A stretch of DNA of 64,000 bases from Rheum nobile (GCA_027886185.1 WOAB01000215.1:124001-188000); one strand, 5' to 3'; numbered from the stretch's first letter, positions 12,490-23,440 are shown. Notes: generated by a model not told the origin, from the sequence alone. Numbers and translations are program-made.

Positions 12490-13160
12490 TTTTTGGCCCT
12501 GACGTCCCCTGGGAAGGTGGATCGAGCAAGACAAGCCCAGGCCCACGACGGATCGGAAGAACATAAGAGAAACCCAGAGAAGGCGACGAGGCTTCTCCAG
12601 TCGAACGTCCTTCGACAAGATCGCGAAGATCCCGCCAAGCATTAAATGCCAGGATTGATCAACGGCCACAACATTTACACAACACCATAATAGCAGCAAT
12701 TAGTGACAGAATCTCCGTAATTAAATCCCGGCGTTGAAGATAAGGATGGGATCGAAATATAGCGGTCAGAGGCACGAAGAACTTACCATATATGGATGAC
12801 GAGGAAGATAAGAGGGGGACGGATACAAGCACATTACACACTCAATCATTCTCGTTCAGAAACAAAACAGAACAACACTTTCACTGCCCGTCTAGCTCTC
12901 TAGCAATCACCCCGCTTATTCGCCACCGGTCGCAACCTAAGAATTACCGATCGAATCCAATAAGATCACTCTGCCTTATTACGATAAGTTGTATCTCGAT
13001 TCAATCCGATCAATATATTATCTAATAAAATCATTTCGCTATTCTGCATTTGCTCTTTGCTTGTCTATTATCTATTTGGTTTGGATTGTTTTCTATCACC
13101 CGATCGACTAGTTACCCCGTCTAAGGCGATTTAGGTCGTCCAATCTTTTCGCCCCAAAAC
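12490..13160 (+). repeat. 3' LTR of Tat element
   Basis: This is the copy of 3238-3909. The bases just upstream (GGCAACTTGGGGC, about 12473-12487) are the polypurine-tract candidate. The target duplication AGATG follows at 13161-13165. Confidence 0.9.
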
Positions 13161-13165
13161 AGATG

Positions 13166-13265
13166 GCATTATTGATTATATTAGAGGGCATCATTCTTAG
13201 GGTTGAGAAAAAGGTTCGCATAAGCACGGGTCATGTCAAATTATTGACTCATATCGATCGATTCA
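13166..13265 (+). pseudogene. DUF1985-Ulp1 gene, piece 2
   Basis: These 100 bases are host sequence between the Tat and Athila insertions. In the frame left at 3237 they encode a segment starting ALLIILEGIILRV, which aligns with APLLIVEGLLLGG in the second DUF1985 copy (about 44317-44356). The piece ends inside a codon at the Athila target duplication ATTCA (13261-13265) and resumes at 21810. This shows that two independent insertions struck the same exon only 100 bases apart. Confidence 0.85.
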
Positions 13266-14692
13266 TGATAGGTGTTATTTCATACACCTTTACTAGCAAT
13301 TATTAGCATGATTTGGAGAGGTTTTAGATGAGTTTTGGTGCCAAGTCTGCAATCCAGATGTTATGGAGAAAAGTGAAGAAATTCAAGGATTTGCAGCTTA
13401 GATGAAGCATGAGGATGGATGGAGCTGCTGGAGCATTCATGGAGAAGACTACCAATACTTGGTAGGATTGAAGGGCAGCAGGAGCAGAGAAGAAGAGAGC
13501 TGGAGAATTGAGCTTACCGCCCCGCGTCAGAAGTACCGCGGCCCGGCAGTGACTCTCAGTGAAGATGGAGCCCGCGCCAGAGGATGCCACCGCCCCGCGG
13601 TGGAAGTTCGATGCCTCGCAATGGAATTCGCTGCCCCGCGGTGGCTGTGCTTAATGACCTCGCGCCAGAGACGATTTTCTTTCCTTTTATGTTTGAGACT
13701 TTATTTTATTATTATTCTGTTTCCTTTAAATTCCGCTTTAGTTTAACCTAGTTTGTTAAGACTATTTAAGCCCTCTTTCTAGGTTAAGAGGAGGACACAC
13801 TACGACAAACACACTATTACGGAGACTTGGACTATTTGTTATCATCGTTTTTACTTTTCTTAGTTTTTCATCCCCTTTGATGGAGAACTAACTTCACCTT
13901 TGTTCTGCTAGACGATTGAAGCAGTACAATTGATGTGTTTGTGAGATTTCTATTCCTTGTTCTTATCCTTATTTGTATCGGATTGATTCTCTTGGTTATA
14001 TTGATCTTGATTTCTTGTTATTCTTCTTAGCCTGATCAACTAGGTTGAATACGTTTTATCAATTGCTAGGATTGCATATAGGGGTTCCGAGTGCATATCT
14101 AGTGGCAAATACAATTGTGCGTATAGGGGTTCCGAGCGTACAATTGTGAGTGAGAATCGATTGCATGTTAAGTAGGGGAGTGAGTACTTGTACGTCTTTC
14201 TACTTGCATGTATCATATATCTTTGTGTGCATTGCTATTGCTGTGTTGGTGCTAAAGTACGCTGACAACTGTGAGAATCAGTGGTACTTTATCTTTAGCG
14301 TAGTAATAAGTCTATTGACAACTGTGAGAATCAATAATACTCAAGATCAGGGTGGGAACGACTATCAGGATAATTAAAAGAACTTGGACGAAATAGATTT
14401 CAGTGATCAAACTCTATCTCTGTATTGTGGATTTCGCTCTAGTGGAACTACTTTCCCTCATTATATTTTCTTCCTACATAAATCAGACTTGTTTGCTTTA
14501 CTTGTTTACTTTCTTGATAACTAAACCCCCGTTTGTGTTACTTGTCATTCACGGCTGCATACTACATCAAACCTTCTTTGTGGGATCGACCCTTACTTGT
14601 CTACTATACTTCTGTTTAGTGGGTTTGTTAGGATAATTTACTTTGATAAGGCTAATTAACGACATTTGCTTGTGCATCTTTTAGTCGCGTCA
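13266..14692 (+). repeat. 5' LTR of Athila element
   Basis: The 1427-bp LTR matches 20378-21804. It includes a cluster of GC-rich motifs around CCGCCCCGCGG at about 13519-13650 and a short duplicated phrase (TATAGGGGTTCCGAG) near 14080-14130. Confidence 0.95.
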
Positions 14693-14696
14693 AATT

Positions 14697-14714
14697 TGGC
14701 GTCGTTGTCGGGGA
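14697..14714 (+). other. Primer-binding site of Athila element
   Basis: TGGCGTCGTTGTCGGGGA lies 4 bases after the LTR. It differs at two positions from the usual Athila site complementary to the 3' end of tRNA-Asp; both changes are C to T. Confidence 0.8.
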
Positions 14715-14768
14715 AGGTTTTTGTCTGTTGTGTGTTTTCGTGATTGACTTTTGGTGGAGACCTATCTT

Positions 14769-16000
14769 ATGGTCGACACCCATAGTACTGACCCTATTCT
14801 AGATCCTTTTGATCTAGAGGTTGACATATCTTTCCTTAGGGACCTGCGCAATCAAAGGGAAGACGGAGAAGAAGGAATAAAGACAGTTGAGACCGTTGAA
14901 ACTGAAACCGTTGAGACTGCCAACACCCCAGCCGTTGCAATGACTGGAACTAGAACCCTGAGAGAGCTTACTGAGCCGAATATAGGGGCGCAGCCCCTAG
15001 GTATCGTCATCCCTGCGCTAGGAGAAGGGGTGAACTTTGAATTGAAGTCGGGAGTTATTGCTTATCTCCCTAAATTCCACGGGCTGAGTGGAGAGGATCC
15101 GATCTCTCACCTGGGCAAGTTCCACAATGTCTGTATGACGATGAAGCCCAGGAATGTGACGGAAGACCAGATCAAGATGAGAGCTTTTGGTTTTTCCCTA
15201 CTCGACTCTGCGAGCGACTGGTATTATCACCTGCCACCAGGGACCATAGATACATGGACTAAACTGCATAAAGCATTCCTGGACAAATATTTTCCCACGA
15301 AGAAGGCGAATGCTTTGAAAAAAGCAATTACCAACATTGAGCAGGCTGGTGATGAAACGCTATATGGTTATCTGGAGAGGTACAAGAGGCTCTATTCCAA
15401 CTGCCCATTCCACGGGTATGCCAAGCATGATCTTGTTCTTTATCTGCACAACGGTCTGCTGGACCAAGAGAGGAGAATGGTTGATGCCGCATGCGGTGGA
15501 AGTATTCTGAACCTGACACCGGATGCAGCCATGGAGAGATTCCAGGAGATGAGTGAGAGTACTAGGAGCTTTGGGAAGACGTACCAGAGAAAAGCGGTCA
15601 ATGCTGTGACCCCTACAGGACCAAGCTCGGTCTTGACCGAGTTGGCCGAGCTGAAAGAGTTGGTGCTGAGGATGGCGAACTAGAACTCCCCTCAACAAGT
15701 TAAAGCGTGTGGACTTTGCTCTAACCAGTTCCACCATACCGACACCTATCCCCAGCTGCAAGAGGAAAGTGTTGCTGAAGTAAACGCTGTAGGAGGTTAC
15801 GGACCCCCTAGACCACAATATGGTGGACAGCCCAATTACAATCAGATAGGGCGTGACCACCCAGGCTTTAGATGGAGTGACCCTCAAGGTGGTCAACAGC
15901 CAGTGTAGCAACAGCAGTACCAGCCGGCGCAACAACAACACCAGCAGAGAGCCCCTTATCAACAGAGGCCCTAGGGCCAAACATCTGGAGCTTCTACTGA
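14769..16000 (+). pseudogene. Athila gag, degenerate
   Basis: ATG 14769 opens a frame to a TAG at 15681-15683. The protein carries the Athila gag core: TLRELTEP, then FELKSG, LPKFHGLSGEDP, the retrotransposon-gag block with WYYHLPPG, and LDKYFPTKKA. The same frame continues past three TAG codons (15681, about 15906 and about 15972) through a Cys/His region (CGLC...H) and a Gln-rich stretch. Each TAG sits where Gln (CAG) would fit, consistent with C-to-T decay. Gag would form the virus-like particle in the cytoplasm. The start at 14769 is the first ATG; the frame is open slightly further upstream. Confidence 0.9.
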
Positions 16001-16004
16001 GGAC

Positions 16005-17609
16005 ATGCTAAAGACTCTGACTCAGCACTTTGCCACACATGTGCAGGCTACTGAGTCGAGTATCAAGAACATGGAGAGGCAGATTGGTCAGTTAGCCGAT
16101 GAGATGACCAAGATTAACCAAAGGGCATCAAATTCCCTACCATCCCAGACCACGGTGAACCCCAGAGAGAATGTGAGTGCTATCACGCTCAGAAGTGGTA
16201 AGAAGTTGATCGTTGCTCCCAATGCTAAAGTGGAGAACGAGTTTGAGAAAGAAGAAATCACCGACCACCCCGCGGCAGACCCCACTGCGACCCGGCCAGA
16301 AATGGGGGAAGGAGCCAGTAAAGGAATGCCATTGACACCGCCCCACGGCAGACTCCACCGCGACCCAACGCCTGAACCCAGTAAAGCCACCGCGACCCCA
16401 CCACCCCGCGGCGTTGACTCACGCCCCGCGGTGGGCTCGCCACAACCTGGCCCACAAAAATTTGTCTCTGCTGAAGAGACCTATGATGATTACATTCGCC
16501 CCGCGTTCCCGCCTCTCGGTTCGGAGAAACCCCCAACACCTTTTCCCGAGGCGCTGAAGGCAAAGAGAGTTGTCGACGACAGTGACCTATTCGAGACATT
16601 TCAAAACTGTGAGGTGAACATTCCCCTGCTCAAGCTTATAAAGGCTATCCCGAGATATGCCAAGTTCTTAAAGGAGCTATGCACGGTAAATAGGACTCAA
16701 AAGCAGAAGACCCAGAAGAAGAGTCCAGTGGGCGCACAAGTTTCAGCGGTAGTTCAGAAGCGTCTGCCCACAAAATGCAAGGATCCAGGTACTTTTACGA
16801 TTCCTATCACCATAGGTGGGCAACTTTTTGAGAAAGCACTGCTAGACTTGGGTGCCTCAATTAACGTTCTACCCTATTCATTGATTGAAAAATTGGAATT
16901 AGGACCCTTGCATGATTCTAACATTGTCATACAACTTGCTGATGGATCATGTGTGCCCCCTAAGGGTATAGTGGAAGATGTTCTTGTCAGGATAGGTTCT
17001 TTGATTTTTCCTGCTGATTTCTTTGTTATGGACATGGATTATGATGAACAAGTTGCCCCTGTTATGCTCGAACGACCTTTTATGAAGACTTCCATGACAA
17101 AGATTGATGTAGATAATGGAACTTTGACTATGGAATTTGATGGAATTATATTTGAACATAATATTCATACAGCCAATTCCATTGAAGTGTCCACCCATCT
17201 CTGCATTATTGATATTGATAGTTCCATGCATGAAAATGCTAAAACTAATGCAGTTGAGACCGTAGTTGAGTGTTCCGCTAATAAAGGACCTATTGAGTTG
17301 TACGAAGTGCGTGTTGGTGATGTCCTGCTAGAAGATGTAGGAAGTTATATTCCCTCTACTTTGGGCGCTAGCCCCCCTGCACTAACTATACAAGGCTGTA
17401 AGCCTCTATCTAGTGACATGCAGCATATTCAGGTCAAGCCATATCAGCCCCTACATCGTTCTAAGTATGGGGGAGACACTCCAAAGGAAGCACAGATGGA
17501 GTCAATGGCAAAGATGGAACATGGTCTAAGGTTCAAACCTTTCCATGAGAGGTCTCCACATGAAGAGACGAGTATGAGGATTCCAAGGGGACCCTACTCT
17601 AAATGGTGA
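16005..17609 (+). CDS. Athila gag C-terminus and protease region
   Basis: An open frame of 534 codons. The first part is a coiled-coil-like helix (about residues 10-45) and the conserved AITLRSGKKL segment. A Pro/Thr/Ala-rich stretch (about 85-165) is encoded by the GC-rich CCGCGG motif family. The retropepsin-like domain follows, with LLDLGASINVLP at about 16849-16884; the DLGAS active-site form is normal for Athila. The end of the protease domain lies near 17170, and the rest is a poorly conserved tail. Where RT should begin, the frame simply ends at TGA 17607-17609. The first codon is internal to a longer gag frame, so 16005 is not a true start. Confidence 0.8.
   Translation: MLKTLTQHFATHVQATESSIKNMERQIGQLADEMTKINQRASNSLPSQTTVNPRENVSAITLRSGKKLIVAPNAKVENEFEKEEITDHPAADPTATRPEMGEGASKGMPLTPPHGRLHRDPTPEPSKATATPPPRGVDSRPAVGSPQPGPQKFVSAEETYDDYIRPAFPPLGSEKPPTPFPEALKAKRVVDDSDLFETFQNCEVNIPLLKLIKAIPRYAKFLKELCTVNRTQKQKTQKKSPVGAQVSAVVQKRLPTKCKDPGTFTIPITIGGQLFEKALLDLGASINVLPYSLIEKLELGPLHDSNIVIQLADGSCVPPKGIVEDVLVRIGSLIFPADFFVMDMDYDEQVAPVMLERPFMKTSMTKIDVDNGTLTMEFDGIIFEHNIHTANSIEVSTHLCIIDIDSSMHENAKTNAVETVVECSANKGPIELYEVRVGDVLLEDVGSYIPSTLGASPPALTIQGCKPLSSDMQHIQVKPYQPLHRSKYGGDTPKEAQMESMAKMEHGLRFKPFHERSPHEETSMRIPRGPYSKW
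17463..17475 (+). other. PPT-like sequence inside Athila coding region
   Basis: TAAGTATGGGGGA is identical in core to the polypurine tract next to the 3' LTR (20362) and to a third copy at 19755. It lies in the 3' end of the protease ORF. Confidence 0.6.
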
Positions 17610-18447
17610 AGGATCTGCACTACGTCGAGCCAACGACGATAACCAAGGCGCTGTCCGGGAGGCAACCCGTGTTAGTCCTTCTTTGATTTCTTTCCTTTAA
17701 TTAGATTATTTTCATAGTTTATTTTCCCTTGTTTCGTTCGCCTGTTACTCACATTACAGGTGCGAAAGTAAACCCGAGAAGAGATGTGGTACCCAGCCAG
17801 TCTCACCGCTCCACGGCGTCCTTTACCGCCCCGCGGTGGAGTTCACCGCCCTGCGGTGGAGGTCAGGTATAACCTCTCGACTCTTTAAAAAAAAAAGCAA
17901 GAATAATTAGCCCCGAAAAAACCTTAAACGGGTGAGTAAAAGCTTATTTCTTAAGTGGTAACTAAGGTTTTGACGGATTGAGTTCCCTCTGGTGGGCCAA
18001 GATTTCTCTTTTGGGCCATGGTGTATGACCGGCCCATCATCCCTTTTTCCTTTCTCTTTCCCTGACCTAACCCCACTATCTAACCTCCCACATTCCAACG
18101 CCTCCCTAAATCTCCCACATCTATCCCCCTCGATCTCCCCCAAATCCCTGTCGACCTTGAGCCAAATCTAGCCCCAAGTCCCCAATTTGGAGTCTAGCCT
18201 CACAAACAAGCCCAAACACAACCCCACCGCGTCGCGTTAATCCCGCCTCGCCGTCGCTCCGCCTCACGCTGCCCCCGCTTCGTGTCGCTGCTGCTACCGC
18301 CCCGCGCCGACTTCGCCGCGACCCGGCCATAGCTCACAGTTTCTCACCGCGACCCTACCGCCCCGCGCTGAGACTCTCCAGGCTGTGTGTTTGCTTGTTT
18401 GTAAGTTCTCTAGTTTGCCTTGCTTTGAGCACCTCAATTTCCTACTT
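17610..18447. other. Athila post-pol spacer
   Basis: Non-coding. It begins with the phrase GTCGAGCCAACGACG...AAGGCGCTGTCCGGGAGG, a sequence I recognise as recurrent in Athila elements between pol and the env-position ORF. GC-dyad motifs (CCGCCCCGCGG type) recur at about 17806-17865 and 18297-18370. Confidence 0.65.
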
Positions 18448-19689
18448 ATGGCATCTAGAGGCAAGAAGAAAGTGTCGACTAGGGATGGGAGTGAGGTTTA
18501 TAATGTGGTGAAAGAGAGGAAGGTGTTGGCTTCGAAGTTTTTCCATAAGCCGACTTTGGAGCAATTGGGACTGTTGGCATGTGTGTCTATGTGCTTGACA
18601 CAGTGTGGGTTAGGAAATTTTCTGGACAAGGCGGCCCCTGCGTATCCAGAGCTGTGCTACCAGTTTATTGCCTCTTTCAGGAGGCTCACCAATGACTCGG
18701 ACGATAGGCATCTGCGCAAGATCATGTTCACCTACAATGGGCGTGATTACTCCTTATCTCTGAAGTTGGTGCATGAAGCCTTGGGTATCACGAAGAACCC
18801 AACCGATGGGTGGTCTGGTGGTATTCACGAGTCCGAGATGATGGAGTTCTGGCGGGCTGCTACGGGCAGAAGTTTCAGGAAGGGTCAGGAAGTGAATTCC
18901 AAGTTGGTGAACCCGTGTCTGCGGTTGATCCACAAGGTGATGATGAGAGATTTCTTTGGCCATGCAGACGATGGGAAGGTCCCTCTGAAGGACTTCCAGT
19001 GGTTTATGAGCATCTTAGGGATTGTCGAGTATACGCCGTGTTGGGCTAGCCTTTTCTTGGGTTCCTTGAAGAGGATTCGTGATGGCGAGCCACGTGATAT
19101 TTGTGGGGGTGGTCTGATTACACTCCTTTGTGCTAACGTGATTGCTTGTGATCAGATTTCTCGGCCTGTTGCCTACGCGGTGTATGATTTAGCGCACATG
19201 AAGGTGTGCTCCATGATGAAACCACTAGGACAGGATGACGATTTGGTCTGGTCGTCCTATGAGGGCCATATTTTGATTGCTCTATGGGATTTTGCCTACT
19301 CGCCTTCATACGCGGGTTGGTGGATTCCCAATGATAGCTGGATACCGACCGATGATGCCCCTACTGTCGCTCCCTCAGGTCCATTTGGGGAGGGCCCTAG
19401 TGGTGGTTGTGATGCTGTTACCGCTGATTTCGTGGGTGGGGACGACCCCATGTCTACCCAGTTTGAGGCGCCTTCGTCATACGGTCCTGTCGCACCCTGG
19501 CAGGAGTTGTACTCTAGATGGGATGCGTTCTCAATGCGCCAGGATCAGTGGAACTCCCAGATAGATACCGGTCTGCACACTTGGCAGACCTAATTCCGTG
19601 CTGATGTAGATGGGCGTCTGGACACCATAGACGCCAATATGAGAGACTATTTTGGGATGTACCCACCACCTCCCTCAGGTCCACAGTGA
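18448..19689 (+). pseudogene. Athila ORF-1-type gene in env position
   Basis: ATG 18448 begins a basic N-terminus (SRGKKKVS) followed by the Athila ORF-1 domain (PF03078): a block around FFHKPTLEQLGLL, and the conserved block running to GGGLITLL. The frame is open to TAA at 19591-19593 and then continues in the same frame for about 30 more codons to TGA at 19687-19689, so the TAA is probably a Gln codon (CAA) decayed by C-to-T. I see no signal peptide and no clear membrane segments. This ORF family sits where env lies in retroviruses, but its role is not established. Confidence 0.85.
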
Positions 19690-19754
19690 GTTTATATTTT
19701 CTTCCCCTATTTCATTTGATGTTCTCTTTTCTACATTGAGGACAATGTTCGGTT

Positions 19755-19767
19755 TAAGTATGGGGGA
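19755..19767 (+). other. Second internal PPT-like sequence
   Basis: TAAGTATGGGGGA again, followed by GGGATATAG. It lies 66 bases after the end of the env-position ORF, about 610 bases before the 3' LTR. It could be a functional secondary plus-strand primer site. Confidence 0.6.
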
Positions 19768-20361
19768 GGGATATAGACTTGCTATCTTGCTTTCCATCTA
19801 GCTAGTGTAAATAATTTTGTTTCTGCATTTGTCGTTGTTTGTTTCTGCATTGTAAAAAAAAACGAAAAAAAAAACGAAAAAGCCAAAAAGAGGTAAAAAG
19901 GCAACCAAAATCCTGGGATGGACTGAAAACCCGAAAGGGCGGTCCAGGCAAAAAGCAGGTAGTCCGGCTGGTATAGACCAGGGCAAAATTGGACTGGAGT
20001 GATGCAAGTATATGTGAGATATCTAGCAAAATGAAATGAGTGGCTAGGTGAAAACCCGAAAGGGCGCCTAGGCAAGATGAGCGTAAAAGAAGAAGAGTGA
20101 TTCTAGGATTTCTCTATATTTCTTGGTGAGGCGTCATAAGAAGGGGAGCCATAAGGAGGACTCGGGTAGGCCACTTTGGAGCGATAAGGAGCTAGATTGG
20201 AGTTAGGATTAGTTTATCTTTGCATCACCTGCTTTGGTTGTCTGGAGCTTATTGTTGATATGCTGTAATTGCTAGTGTCATATTGTCTTATACTTCCTGA
20301 GGCCTTGGTGTTGATTTAGAGAGTGAACTTTTCTTTAGTTTACTCGGGACGAGTAAAGGTC
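19768..20361. other. Athila 3' spacer
   Basis: Non-coding element sequence. The phrase GAAAACCCGAAAGGGCG occurs twice (about 19925 and 20050) in similar surroundings, forming a short dispersed direct repeat. A-rich runs occur at 19855-19880. Confidence 0.6.
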
Positions 20362-20377
20362 TAAGTATGGGGGAATT
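20362..20377 (+). other. Polypurine tract of Athila element
   Basis: TAAGTATGGGGGAATT immediately precedes the 3' LTR start TGATAGG. Its position defines it as the plus-strand primer. Confidence 0.85.
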
Positions 20378-21804
20378 TGATAGGTGTTATTTCATACACC
20401 TTTACTAGCAATTATTAGCATGATTTGGAGAGGTTTTAGATGAGTTTTGGTGCTAAGTCTGCAATCCAGATGTTATGGAGATAAGTGAAGAAATTCAAGG
20501 ATTTGCAACTTAGATGAAGCATGAGGATGGATGGAGCTGCTGGAGCATTCATGGAGAAGACTACCAACACTTGGTAGGATTGAAGGGCAGCAGGAGCAGA
20601 GAAGAAGAGATCTGGAGAATTGAGCTTACCGCCCCGCGTCAGAAGTACCGCGGCCCGGCGGTGACTCTCAGTGAAGATGGAGCCCGCGCCAGAGGATGCC
20701 ACCGCCCCGCGGTGGAAGTTCGACGCCTCGCGGTGGAATTCGCCGCCCCGCGGTGGCTATGCTTAATGACCTCGCGCCAGAGACGATTTTCTTTCCTTTT
20801 ATGTTTGAGACTTTATTTTATTATTATTCTGTTTCCTTTAAATTCCGCTTTAGTTTAACCTAGTTTGTTAAGACTATTTAAGCCCTCTTTCTAGGTTAAG
20901 AGGAGGACACACTACGACAAACACACTATTACGGAGACTTGGACTATTTGTTATCATCGTTTTTACTTTTCTTAGTTTTTCACCCCCTTTGATGGAGAAC
21001 TAACTTCACCTTTGTTCTGCTAGACGATTGAAGCAGTACAGTTGATGTGTTTGTGAGATTTCTATTCCTTGTTCTTATCCTTATTTGTGTCGGATTGATT
21101 CTCTTGGTTATATTGATCTTGATTTCTTGTTATTCTTCTTAGCCTGATCAACTAGGTTGAATACGTTTTATCAATTGCTAGGATTGCATATAGGGGTTCC
21201 GAGTGCATATCTAGTGGCAAACACAATTGTGCGTATAGGGGTTCCGAGCGTACAATTGTGAGTGAGAATCGATTGCATGTTAAGTAGGGGAGTGAGTACT
21301 TGTACGTCTTTCTACTTGCATGTATCCTATATCTTTGTGTGCATTGCTATTGCTGTGTTGGTGCTAAAGTACGTTGACAACTGTGAGAATCAGTGGTACT
21401 TTATCTTTAGCATAGTAATAAGTCTATTGACAACTGTGAGAATCAATAGTACTCAAGATCAGGGTGGGAACGACTATCAGGATAATTAAAAGAACTTGGA
21501 CGAAATAGATTTCAGTGATCAAACTCTATCTCTGTATTGTGGATTTCTCTCTAGTGGAACTACTTTCCCTCATTATATTTTCTTCCTACATAAATCAGAC
21601 TTGTTTGCTTTACTTGTTTACTTTCTTGATAACTAAACCCCCGTTTGTGTTACTTGTCATTCACGGCTGCATACTACATCAAACCTTCTCTGTGGGATCG
21701 ACCCTTACTTGTCTACTATACTTCTGTTTAGTGGGTTTGTTAGGATAATTTACTTTGATAAGGCTAATTAACGATATTTGCTTGTGCATCTTTTAGTCGC
21801 GTCA
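20378..21804 (+). repeat. 3' LTR of Athila element
   Basis: This is the 1427-bp match to 13266-14692. Most of the differences are transitions. ATTCA follows at 21805-21809. Confidence 0.95.
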
Positions 21805-22627
21805 ATTCACGAAATTCCCGTAGGGCAGGGTTAGCTACATTGAAACTCACCAGGGATTGAGTTAAACGATGAAGAATAGATTGGAAACGGTTGAAACAAG
21901 CAGAGACTCAAGTGCAAGGTTGGGTTACAAACTCAAGGGGTTGCCAATGGCCTTTCAGGTAACATGACAGGATGTAATGTATATTGTTTTGAAGTTGGTA
22001 TTGTAGTTACAATATATTGATGGTTTATTATAGGAAATAAGTATCATACTGACAAGAAAAACTGCGGTTCAGGTTTGGCTATTTGAAGGTGTTAAACCAA
22101 TTGCTTCAGCGTTTGCACATTTGGTGGATAAGGAGGCCTACCCACGCGGTCTAGGATGGTCATCAGATTCACAACCTAATGCGACGGCTGTGGAGTCTTT
22201 CTTGGGGAAGGCCACATCCCGTTTTATTCCAAATGTGGTGTTAATAGAGGAAGAAGCTGAGGTGGAGGTCTTAAAAGAATGCAAATTCAATGGGGAAGTG
22301 AAGGACACTTATTTTGACAAGGCAGTTGAGAAATTCGAGGTAAGTAATAAGAGGTCTATAAATGGTAGAAGAAAAGGAAAGAGTGATTCGGACCCTGCCC
22401 CTATTGCGAAGTCCTCAGGATTGGATGCAAGACAGATGGTATGCGCTATAAAAGAGCTTCATGAGCGTATGATTAATTTGGAAAACCAAGTGGACGCAGG
22501 ATTTAGTGCTATGAATAAAACCTTGGGCATAATGGAACAGATGATCAAGAAGAGGGTATTCAACAACTTAGGTTCAACAAATGATGAAGAAGAAGACATT
22601 GAACAAGAGGAAGGGGAGATAAGATAA

Positions 22628-22966
22628 TTGTCAACAATCGTTATTAAGTTTTGTTTGAGAACTTAGATTTTTATTTCGTGGAAGCTTAAGCATTTTTTCT
22701 TGTCGGAATGTAGAATAGTAATGTCATTTTAAAAAGTTAAAATGTCACTGTTTTAAACTTGAGATTGACAGTTACTTATATTTATTGTAAGTTGAAGCCT
22801 GTTTTTGAGAAAAATTATAACAGGAATGTCATAGTTAGTTAATAGAAGATCAATATTTATAAGTTGGATGGATGCATAAAACTCTGTTTTTGACAAACAT
22901 TATAGAATGATGCACTTACTTATTATTCTTGTGAGTTAAATCTAATTTGTAATTTATTGAAGCATA
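22628..22966. other. Intron-like AT-rich spacer in DUF1985 gene
   Basis: AT-rich, no coding potential, between two coding blocks of the same gene. It is probably intronic. A run of 13 G occurs at about 23010 just after it. Confidence 0.4.
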
Positions 22967-23118
22967 ATGTTTTACATGGTCGTGATGAGGATGTCAAAAT
23001 GGATAGAATGGGGGGGGGGGGGGTCTGATTCAAATCCCCTACAGGATGACGATGATGAAGGTGCCATTAAAGTCGATAATGGCAATTTAGGATATATGGT
23101 TGTTTATCGAGAGCAAAA

Positions 23119-23440
23119 TGATGATGAAGATGGTGCAGTTCAGAGAGATGATGTTGAGGGTGTAGTAGAAGATGAGGGGAAATATGGAGAAACGATGACA
23201 AAAGAAGAAGACGATAAGAAAGAAAGAAATGTATTTGCAAGGAAGACTCGTTCAAAAAAGAAGAAGGATGATAAAGATGGTGCAGTTCAGAGAGATAATG
23301 TTGAGGGTGCAGTACATGATGAGGGGAAATATGGAGAAACGATGATAAAAGAAGAAAAAGATAAAAAGGAAGGAAAAGTATTTGCAAGGAAGACTCGTTC
23401 AGAAAAGAAGATGGGTGATGAAGATGGCGCAGTTCAGAAT
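23119..23440 (+). repeat. 147-bp coding tandem repeat in linker
   Basis: The unit beginning GATGATGAAGATGGTGCAG recurs with a period of 147 bases (about 23119, 23266 and 23413). It encodes a 49-residue acidic-basic module that includes EGKYGETM and FARKTRS. There are two full copies and a partial third. Confidence 0.85.

Larger units (their letters stand above)
3238..13160 (+). mobile_element. Tat-lineage Ty3/gypsy LTR retrotransposon
   Basis: The element is full length: two ~671-bp LTRs, a primer-binding site, gag-pol on the plus strand, and a long 3' region with an antisense ORF. It is flanked by AGATG on both sides (3233-3237 and 13161-13165). The exact LTR ends were set from the duplication and from the reading frame of the interrupted gene; the ends TT...AC are not the usual TG...CA, so they may be off by a base or two. 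The LTRs differ by roughly 20 substitutions by eye (about 3%). Gag, the second (plant-type) RNase H, and the antisense ORF place it in the Tat lineage. Stops, a frameshift and a lost integrase residue make it non-functional. Confidence 0.93.
13266..21804 (+). mobile_element. Athila-type LTR retrotransposon lacking RT-RH-IN
   Basis: Two LTRs of 1427 bp each (TGATAGG...GCGTCA) are flanked by perfect ATTCA duplications (13261-13265, 21805-21809). By eye they differ at about two dozen positions (about 1.6%). Inside are a tRNA-Asp-type primer site, Athila gag, a protease-like region and an Athila ORF-1-type gene in the env position. There is no reverse transcriptase, RNase H or integrase: the protease ORF ends at 17609 and is followed directly by the conserved Athila post-pol spacer. 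The element is therefore a defective copy that could only have moved with enzymes supplied by another element, or it lost pol after insertion. Confidence 0.95.

Noticed and set aside
14150..14636. Short hydrophobic ORFs in the Athila LTRs (also at 21262-21748)
   Set aside because: They lie wholly in LTR sequence and lack any domain; duplicated only because the LTR is duplicated.
23067..23387. Minus-strand ORF rich in His and Leu
   Set aside because: Shadow of the 147-bp repeat; the plus strand continues the DUF1985 gene frame.
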